Below are positions 58,847-64,000 of a DNA stretch of 64,000 bases, piece after piece. The stretch is taken from NCBI RefSeq assembly GCF_036647415.1, contig NZ_JAVXKG010000010.1, positions 33,101-97,100 on the forward strand. Direction: 5' to 3'. Under the pieces are notes generated by a model. That model was given only the letters and a program-made list of their open reading frames with translations. It did no database searches and was not told the origin of the DNA. This DNA comes from Empedobacter sp036647415. GTDB lineage: Bacteria > Bacteroidota > Bacteroidia > Flavobacteriales > Weeksellaceae. Numbering within the stretch: position 1 is the first letter of the stretch; every line of letters starts with the position of its first letter. The position numbers were made by a program, and so were the translations under genes.

Positions 58847-60139
58847 TTAACGCTTAATTTTGAAAGCTTTAAGCCCTGGAAATATAGCAGTTTCTCCTAA
58901 AATCTCTTCGATACGAAGTAATTGATTATATTTCGCCATACGATCAGATCTAGATGCAGATCCCGTTTTAATTTGTCCCGTATTTAACGCAACAGCTAAA
59001 TCTGCAATTGTAGCATCTTCAGTTTCTCCAGAACGGTGAGACATTACAGCTGTATATCTTGCATTTTGTGCCATTTGCACTGCTTTGATTGTTTCTGTTA
59101 ATGTACCAATTTGGTTAAATTTAACTAAAATTGAATTCGCTGTATCTGTATCGATTGCTTGTTCTAATTTCGTTACATTAGTTACCAATAAATCATCTCC
59201 AACGATTTGAACTCGTTTTCCGATTTTATCTGTTAAGATTTTCCAACCTTCCCAATCGTTTTCGTCCATTCCGTCTTCAATAGAAATAATTGGATATTTC
59301 TCTGATAATTCTGCTAAATAAGCTGCTTGCTCTTCAGATGTACGAATTGCACCTTTTTCTCCTTCAAATTTTGTGTAATCGTATTTACCATCGTGATAAA
59401 ATTCTGAAGAAGCACAATCTAAAGCAATCATTATTTCTTCTCCTGCTTTATAACCTGCTTTTTCTATTGCTAAAATTACAGTATCTAAAGCATCTTCTGT
59501 ACCTTCAAATTTTGGTGCAAAACCACCTTCATCACCTACAGCTGTAGATAAACCTCTGTCGTGTAAGATACTTTTTAGCGCATGAAAAATTTCTGTTCCT
59601 TTACGCAAAGCATCCGAAAAAGAAGTTGCTTGAACAGGCATAATCATAAATTCTTGAAATGCAATTGGAGCATCTGAGTGAGAACCTCCATTTACAATAT
59701 TCATCATTGGTACTGGCAATGTGTTAGCATTTACTCCACCAACATATCTAAACAATGGTAAGCCTAATTCTTCTGCTGCTGCTTTTGCTACAGCTAAAGA
59801 AACACCTAAAATTGCATTTGCACCTAATTTTGCTTTATTATCTGTACCATCCATATCAATCATTAATTGATCGATTAGATTTTGTTCGAAGATAGAATAT
59901 CCTATTAATGCAGGTGCAATTACATCATTTACATTTTCTATGGCTTTTAATACTCCTTTTCCTAAGTACAAATTTCCTCCGTCACGTAACTCAACCGCTT
60001 CGTATTCTCCTGTAGATGCTCCAGATGGAACAGCTGCACGTCCTAAAATACCATTTTCTGTTATTACATCAACTTCTACTGTTGGGTTTCCGCGAGAATC
60101 TAAAATCTGTCTTGCATGAATATGCGAAATAATGCTCAT
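58847..60139 (-). CDS. eno: Enolase (phosphopyruvate hydratase)
   Basis: Interconverts 2-phosphoglycerate and phosphoenolpyruvate. The 430 residues are full length: ARQILDSRGNPTVEVDV at the N-terminus, GGSHSDAPIAFQEFMIMP, VGDEGGFAPKF, the Mg2+ ligands in IALDCASSEFY, SIEDGMDENDW and VGDDLLVTN, and the signature ILVKFNQIGTLTET. An exact consensus promoter lies upstream. gltA follows on the same strand. Confidence 0.96.
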   Translation of the reverse strand: MSIISHIHARQILDSRGNPTVEVDVITENGILGRAAVPSGASTGEYEAVELRDGGNLYLGKGVLKAIENVNDVIAPALIGYSIFEQNLIDQLMIDMDGTDNKAKLGANAILGVSLAVAKAAAEELGLPLFRYVGGVNANTLPVPMMNIVNGGSHSDAPIAFQEFMIMPVQATSFSDALRKGTEIFHALKSILHDRGLSTAVGDEGGFAPKFEGTEDALDTVILAIEKAGYKAGEEIMIALDCASSEFYHDGKYDYTKFEGEKGAIRTSEEQAAYLAELSEKYPIISIEDGMDENDWEGWKILTDKIGKRVQIVGDDLLVTNVTKLEQAIDTDTANSILVKFNQIGTLTETIKAVQMAQNARYTAVMSHRSGETEDATIADLAVALNTGQIKTGSASRSDRMAKYNQLLRIEEILGETAIFPGLKAFKIKR

Positions 60140-60173
60140 TGTTTTATGTTTTATTGATAAATATATAATTTAT

Positions 60174-60204
60174 CAAAAATAATGTAATTGTGTAATCTTT
60201 ACAA
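60174..60204 (-). promoter_or_regulatory. Promoter of eno
   Basis: TTG (60202-60204), 20-bp spacer and TATTTTTG (60174-60181) on the minus strand match the consensus. About 28 bases of leader precede the ATG. The remaining 240 bases of this gap (60205-60440) are very AT-rich and nothing else was recognised there. Confidence 0.65.
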
Positions 60205-60440
60205 CGAAATTATCTTTTTTTGAAAATAATTTAATTCAAAATTAATCATTAATATCTATGCTTGCATAATAAATAATAGCTTTTTTGAATAATTATTAAT
60301 TATTTATCTAATTAAGACTTTTAATTGTAAAACATATATCACTATATGTCAATATTATAATCAATTTTAATTATATAAAATTTATTCTATTTGACAAGAA
60401 ATAAAAATTAAGCTAATTCAAAAAATATAACCTTTATAAA

Positions 60441-60500
60441 TAAAAAAATCACTAAACAATTTATCCTCATTTAAGAGAATATAAATAATTAGTGATTAAT
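60441..60500 (-). terminator. Probable terminator of the Rieske-like lipoprotein gene
   Basis: AATCACTAA and TTAGTGATT pair perfectly but enclose a long 30-base loop; the minus strand continues into seven T. It starts about 30 bases past the stop at 60530. The large loop makes the call tentative. Confidence 0.45.
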
Positions 60501-60529
60501 TTTTAAATAATTATACAGCGAAATGTATA

Positions 60530-60979
60530 TTAATTCGTTATCAATAATGTTCCATTTGCATTTACAATAACTTGATATGTACGCGGCGCTCTATTTGCTA
60601 CTTTAGTTGGTTGTCCTGTCAAAAGAATCCATTCTGACTCATCTGCGTCACATACTATTCTTATATCATCTTTTACATATAAAGTCGTTTTTTCGCCAGG
60701 ACAAATATGTGGTGCATTACGATCGTAAGCTTTATAACCAGACGCTGTTCGTACAACTATCAATCCTCTTGATCCTGCAACTACACCATCTACATAAACC
60801 CATCCTCCAGGATTATTAAGATTAGAATACAACGGTAAATTTGTATTAATTTGTACACTAACAGTGGTTGTAGGCACACAACTAACTACGCCATCATCGG
60901 AATTACAAGCTTGCAAAATTGTAATAAATACACCTAGTATTATAACCTTATTTAGAATGATTTTAATAAACTGTTTCAT
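60530..60979 (-). CDS. Rieske-like lipoprotein lacking full cluster ligands
   Basis: A 149-residue lipoprotein (lipobox ILQAC, Cys25). The mature part resembles small Rieske-fold proteins of Flavobacteriia: GLIVVRTASGYKAYDRNAPHICP, then LYVKDDIRIVCDADESEWILLTG, then PRTYQVIVNANGTLLI. The usual CxH and CxxH ligand pairs of a 2Fe-2S Rieske site are not complete, so the cluster is probably absent. It is likely a structural or binding descendant. Function unknown. Confidence 0.6.
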   Translation of the reverse strand: MKQFIKIILNKVIILGVFITILQACNSDDGVVSCVPTTTVSVQINTNLPLYSNLNNPGGWVYVDGVVAGSRGLIVVRTASGYKAYDRNAPHICPGEKTTLYVKDDIRIVCDADESEWILLTGQPTKVANRAPRTYQVIVNANGTLLITN

Positions 60980-61004
60980 TTTTAATTTCGATTAAATTTT
61001 TTAC

Positions 61005-61012
61005 TATCTTTG
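61005..61012 (+). promoter_or_regulatory. -7 box of greA
   Basis: TATCTTTG matches TAnnTTTG; no TTG at standard spacing upstream. It would give a leader of nearly 100 bases before the ATG at 61116. Confidence 0.5.
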
Positions 61013-61029
61013 TAATACAAATTATTAGA

Positions 61030-61068
61030 AATAGTCCTGCGCATATGTTTGATATGTGTAGGATTATT
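61030..61068 (+). promoter_or_regulatory. 17-bp hairpin in the greA leader
   Basis: AATAGTCCTGCGCATAT (61030-61046), loop GTTTG, ATATGTGTAGGATTATT (61052-61068): 17 consecutive RNA base pairs, three of them G-U. It is followed by an AT-rich stretch with short T-runs. It starts about 10 bases after the predicted transcription start, so it can act as an attenuator or stabilising leader. Confidence 0.65.
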
Positions 61069-61115
61069 TATTTTATAAGACCTATTTAATAAAAAATTAA
61101 TTAAACATTGTTGTT

Positions 61116-61595
61116 ATGGCAAATATACAATATGTAACGAAAGAAGGATTAGAAAAGTTGCGTGAAGATCTTCATCAGTTAGAAACTTTTGAACGTCCAA
61201 AAATTTCGCAACAAATTGCTGATGCGCGTGATAAAGGAGATTTATCTGAGAATGCAGAATACGATGCTGCAAAAGAAGCACAAGGAATGTTGGAAATGCA
61301 AATTGCAAAACTAAAAGAAGTTGTAGGTTCTGCACGCGTTATTGATGAATCTAAATTAGATCATTCTAAAGTTTCTATATTATCTAAAGTTAAAATAAAA
61401 AATACAGCTAACGGACAAGAATTAGTGTACACTTTGGTACCAGAATCTGAGGCTGACTTAGCTAAAATGCGCATTTCTGTTAACACGCCAATTGCAAAAG
61501 GTTTGTTAGGAAAAATACAAGGAGATGTAGCAGAAATTACATTACCTAACGGAATGATTTTAAATTTTGAAATTTTAGAAATATCTTTGGACTAA
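61116..61595 (+). CDS. greA: Transcript cleavage factor GreA
   Basis: Rescues backtracked RNA polymerase by stimulating cleavage of the nascent RNA. The 159 residues have the N-terminal coiled coil (LEKLREDLHQLETFERPKIS) with the acidic tip in ARDKGDLSENAEYDAAKE, and the C-terminal FKBP-like domain (SRVIDESK-like start, ISVNTPIAKGLLGKIQGDVAEI). Its leader holds a strong hairpin, and the HIT gene follows after 21 bases. Confidence 0.94.
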   Translation: MANIQYVTKEGLEKLREDLHQLETFERPKISQQIADARDKGDLSENAEYDAAKEAQGMLEMQIAKLKEVVGSARVIDESKLDHSKVSILSKVKIKNTANGQELVYTLVPESEADLAKMRISVNTPIAKGLLGKIQGDVAEITLPNGMILNFEILEISLD

Positions 61596-61616
61596 AATTT
61601 TAAATAAATTAAAATT

Positions 61617-62012
61617 ATGGCAAGCGTTTTCACTAAAATTATAAACGGAGAAATACCTTCGTATAAAATTGCAGAGAATACTAATTATATCGCAATTTTA
61701 GATGCATTTCCTTTAGTAGAAGGACATGTACTAATTATTCCTAAGCAAGAAGTTGATAAAATATTCGACTTAGATAAACAATCTTATTTAGGATTAATGG
61801 ATTTTGCCTATGATATTGCGCAAGCTATAGAAAAAGCAATTCCGTGTTTACGCGTAGGAATTGCAGTTATTGGACTAGAGGTACCACATGTACATGTGCA
61901 TTTGGTACCTCTAAATTCAATGCAAGACATCAATTTCTCAAATCCGAAACTTCAATTATCTGCCGAAAAAATGATCGAAATAGCAGATACAATCAAATCA
62001 TATTTAAAATAA
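61617..62012 (+). CDS. HIT-family nucleotide hydrolase
   Basis: A 131-residue HIT protein: FTKIINGEIPSYKIAE at the start, DAFPLVEGHVLIIPKQEVDKIFDL in the middle, and the histidine triad HVHVHLVPL near residue 97. Such proteins cleave or transfer nucleotides from AppppA-like or nucleoside-phosphoramidate substrates. It is likely in one operon with greA (21-base gap) and with the next two genes. Confidence 0.9.
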   Translation: MASVFTKIINGEIPSYKIAENTNYIAILDAFPLVEGHVLIIPKQEVDKIFDLDKQSYLGLMDFAYDIAQAIEKAIPCLRVGIAVIGLEVPHVHVHLVPLNSMQDINFSNPKLQLSAEKMIEIADTIKSYLK

Positions 62013-62015
62013 ACG

Positions 62016-62585
62016 ATGAACAAATACATTAAATTAGTAATCGCCGCTGTATTAATCGCCTTAGCAATATTTTTGTTTACGCAACGCGAATACGGTTGGG
62101 GGGTTATGTCTTTATTATTAGCTGTTTTTCCAATTTTATTTTATTTCCGTAACGAAAATATTTTATTAGCCTTTTGGTTTCTTCGTAAAGAAGAAATGCA
62201 AAAAGCGAAAAAATGGTTGCTTAAAATAAAAAATCCATCATCAGAATTAGTTCCAAAACAAATGGGATATTACAATTATATGATGGGAATTACAGAAGCA
62301 CAAGACAATATTTCTGCTTCAGAGAAATATATGAAAGAAGCTTTGGACTATGGTTTATCTTTTGATCATGATCGTGCAATGGCAAATTTATCTTTAGCCG
62401 GAGCTGCAATGTCAAAAGGTAAAAAGAAAGAAGCCGAGAATTACATTAAAGAAGCGAAGAAAAACGACTCAAAAGGAATGTTTGCAGATCAAATCAAAAT
62501 GATGAATGGTCAATTAAAACGTTACAATGTGAGTAATTCGCAATTACAAAACCCAAATATGCGTCATAAAGGGCGTAAATTCTAA
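62016..62585 (+). CDS. Membrane protein with TPR-like tail
   Basis: A 189-residue protein with two N-terminal helices (KLVIAAVLIALAIFLF and GVMSLLLAVFPILFYF) and a cytosolic helical-repeat region (EEMQKAKKWLLKIKNPSS, MMGITEAQDNISASEKYMKEAL, MSKGKKKEAENYIKEAKK) that looks like two to three TPR units. A scaffold role is likely. It starts three bases after the HIT stop, so it is part of the greA-HIT operon. Confidence 0.65.
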   Translation: MNKYIKLVIAAVLIALAIFLFTQREYGWGVMSLLLAVFPILFYFRNENILLAFWFLRKEEMQKAKKWLLKIKNPSSELVPKQMGYYNYMMGITEAQDNISASEKYMKEALDYGLSFDHDRAMANLSLAGAAMSKGKKKEAENYIKEAKKNDSKGMFADQIKMMNGQLKRYNVSNSQLQNPNMRHKGRKF

Positions 62586-62969
62586 ATGGATATTTCAAAA
62601 TATACAGAAGATTCATCATCAAATATCCAAAAGTGGAAACTGATAGAAAATTTCTTCGAAACAAACTTTACTGATGGTGAAAAACCAGATTTAGATACAA
62701 TTCTTTTCTTAATCGGCGTACAAGAACTTGGACAAGGAAAAAAGAAATTTAAAAAAGACGAAAAACTAAATCTTTTACATATCGCTGTTTGTAGAGTTTT
62801 AGAACCTTTCGGATTTTATCGTTTCGATGGACAAGATCCAGATGGTTGGCCGCATTTCGAGTTATTAGAAGAGCTTCCACCACTTAAAACAAACGAGCAA
62901 TCATTGTTAATGAAATATGCCGTAATACAGTATTTTGATGATCAAAAAATTATAAACTTCGAGTCTTAA
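62586..62969 (+). CDS. Conserved hypothetical protein
   Basis: A 127-residue soluble protein starting at the base after the previous stop. Conserved-looking blocks are DTILFLIGVQELGQGKKKFKKDEK, LLHIAVCRVLEPFGFYRF and DPDGWPHFELLEELPPL. It resembles a small helical Flavobacteriia-specific family of unknown function. Its end overlaps the convergent Nudix gene by four bases. Confidence 0.65.
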   Translation: MDISKYTEDSSSNIQKWKLIENFFETNFTDGEKPDLDTILFLIGVQELGQGKKKFKKDEKLNLLHIAVCRVLEPFGFYRFDGQDPDGWPHFELLEELPPLKTNEQSLLMKYAVIQYFDDQKIINFES

Positions 62970-63394
62970 GATTCGAAGTTTTCTTTTTTATACAAATCAA
63001 CCACAATTTTATCCGCTTCTAAGGTAAATTTCGTTGTTTCCAACTCCTTTGTCTCAATCCAAAGTAACTCTTCAATATCAGCATCCAAAACCTTCAAATT
63101 AGCAAGATCTTTATCTGTTATTGTAGCTTTATAATAAATCAATAAAACCTGCTCAGTCGGATCAAAAGCATTCAACACAAAAAAATCTTGTGTATAAAAA
63201 TGTGACGTAATTTTCACATCCAAGTTTAATTCTTCCTTCAACTCACGAACCAAACAATCTTTTGTTCCTTCACCAAACTCTAATCCACCACCTGGAAATT
63301 TATAAATTAACTTTCCCTGAAATGGCTCATGCATTACCAATACCTTTCCATTATGCTCTAACAACGCATAAACTCTAACATTAAATGGTTTCAT
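62966..63394 (-). CDS. Nudix hydrolase
   Basis: A 142-residue protein with a complete Nudix box: GGGLEFGEGTKDCLVRELKEELNL (GX5EX7REUXEEXGU form), preceded by MHEPFQGKLIYKFP. It hydrolyses a nucleoside diphosphate linked to some moiety; the specificity is not visible. It converges with the preceding operon and starts near a gene-free region. Confidence 0.88.
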   Translation of the reverse strand: MKPFNVRVYALLEHNGKVLVMHEPFQGKLIYKFPGGGLEFGEGTKDCLVRELKEELNLDVKITSHFYTQDFFVLNAFDPTEQVLLIYYKATITDKDLANLKVLDADIEELLWIETKELETTKFTLEADKIVVDLYKKENFES

Positions 63395-63946
63395 ATTATC
63401 TAAAACTTAATTCTACGAATATAATAAATACATAGATTTAATTTTCAGAAAAAATAATATTGTTTTAAATATTAACTTAAGAATAAGTTCTAAAAAAGTA
63501 ATGAGAAATATTAATATTTCACAATAATGCAAAAGCTAGGTATTTTGTCTAACTTCCTATTTCGTAATTCGTAATTTATTTTTGGGCGTTTGCTCGCTCA
63601 TAAAATCCAATAAAAAAGTAACATTGTATTTCACGCTCGGTCGGGCTATCCGCTCCAATCTTTTGTGAAAGAAGATTTGTGTACAATAATAACATTCAGA
63701 TTTCCCACAAAAGGATTTCCGCTGCTATCCCTAACGCAAGCGTAAGTTCTAAGTCTCTCCTCTCTAACTTCTAATATCTCAATACTAAAATCTATTAAAT
63801 AAAGTTCTAAGTATAAACTCTTCTGTACTACTGAACTTGTTTCAGCATCACATCTTACATTCAAGGTATAAGTATTCAGTTCTAAGTCGTAAGTTCTACG
63901 TTAAATCACTAGTTTCTAACTTCTATTTTCGAACTTTCTTAAACGC
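63395..63946. repeat. Gene-free region with repeat-like element
   Basis: No credible gene is seen. From about 63583 to 63742 a G+C-richer block reads GGGCGTTTGCTCGCTC, GGTCGGGCTATCCGCTCCAA, ATTTCCGCTGCTATCCCTAACGC; this resembles an intergenic repeat common in Flavobacteriia, with CTTTTGTG (63660-63667) and CACAAAAG (63707-63714) able to pair. After it, short motifs recur: AGTTCTAAGT at least three times (near 63746, 63801, 63868) and TCTAACTTCTA twice (near 63765 and 63915). Frames in this block are short and not protein-like. Confidence 0.55.
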
Positions 63947-63982
63947 AAAAAAGTCTCAAGAACTAAATCTTGAGACTTTTTA
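63947..63982 (-). terminator. Strong terminator at the right edge
   Basis: AGTCTCAAGA (63952-63961) pairs with TCTTGAGACT (63968-63977), with A/T runs on both sides. It lies just past the predicted 3' end of a minus-strand 5S rRNA and is the likely end of an rRNA operon. Confidence 0.8.
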
Positions 63983-63988
63983 TAAAAA

Positions 63989-64000
63989 CTGGCGACGACC
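63989..64000 (-). rRNA. rrf: 3' end of 5S rRNA (partial, window edge)
   Basis: The last bases read CTGGCGACGACC, the reverse complement of a typical Bacteroidota 5S rRNA 3' end (GGTCGTCGCCAG). A terminator follows directly on the same strand. Only about a dozen bases are inside the window, so this rests on motif and context. Confidence 0.55.

Noticed and set aside
63646..63864. 72-codon minus-strand ORF in the gene-free right end
   Set aside because: It crosses the repeat-like block and AGTTCTAAGT motifs, shows no domain or typical start, and has composition like the surrounding non-coding DNA.
1..64000. CRISPR array, second tRNA, or replication origin
   Set aside because: No regularly spaced direct repeats, no other cloverleaf and no DnaA-box cluster were noticed by eye on either strand.

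Overview
The window is a strongly AT-rich chromosomal segment of a Bacteroidota bacterium, most likely class Flavobacteriia. A Weeksellaceae member such as Empedobacter or Chryseobacterium fits best; this is an inference from protein style, not a search. The support is a type IX secretion (T9SS) substrate with a C-terminal sorting domain, lipoboxes of the LxSC kind, very weak ribosome-binding sites, and several exact copies of the Bacteroidota housekeeping promoter TTG-N19-21-TAnnTTTG.

Layout. (1) Positions 1 to about 15.2 kb are the right-hand part of a prophage. It runs rightwards as portal (cut by the window edge), small virion proteins, scaffold-like protein, major capsid protein, head-tail completion genes, a large beta-propeller receptor-binding protein, holin, GH19-type endolysin and a spanin-like protein. 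Then come a small opposing lipoprotein gene, two cargo genes of unknown function, a HicAB toxin-antitoxin pair with a well-defined operator/promoter, and a tyrosine integrase. The integrase lies beside a tRNA-Ser(UGA), the likely integration site. (2) 15.4-20.7 kb: glyceraldehyde-3-phosphate dehydrogenase, then a T9SS-secreted lamin-tail protein with a small signal-peptide/C-terminal-anchor partner. (3) 20.7-38.1 kb: core genes, including two ABC exporters, an APC permease, FabV, a pair of HTH proteins, a ChaA-type antiporter, OxyR, TruA, a YfcE-like phosphoesterase, MnmA and a JmjC-like protein. A degraded transposase remnant is also present. (4) 38.3-49.8 kb: a VIT-VWA-OmpA fusion, an RNA methyltransferase, a thioesterase, Tex, a vitamin-K-carboxylase-like HTTM protein divergent from a DCC protein, an M48 protease and a HisE-like protein. 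(5) 50-64 kb: GcvP, aquaporin, DinB-like protein, M28 peptidase, fatty acid hydroxylase, citrate synthase, enolase, GreA, HIT and Nudix proteins. The last bases look like the 3' end of a 5S rRNA gene, so an rRNA operon probably begins just past the right edge.

The main under-described signals are in non-coding DNA. There is a candidate small RNA of about 113 nt between the thioesterase gene and tex, with its own consensus promoter and terminator. A 17-bp hairpin lies in the greA leader. Duplicate 16-bp palindromes occupy the hicAB promoter. A nested divergent promoter pair drives truA and the yfcE-like gene, both apparently starting at TTG. No wholly new multi-gene system could be demonstrated; the best candidates for unknown biology are the two prophage cargo genes at 11.8-13.1 kb and the HTH pair at 26.0-26.7 kb.
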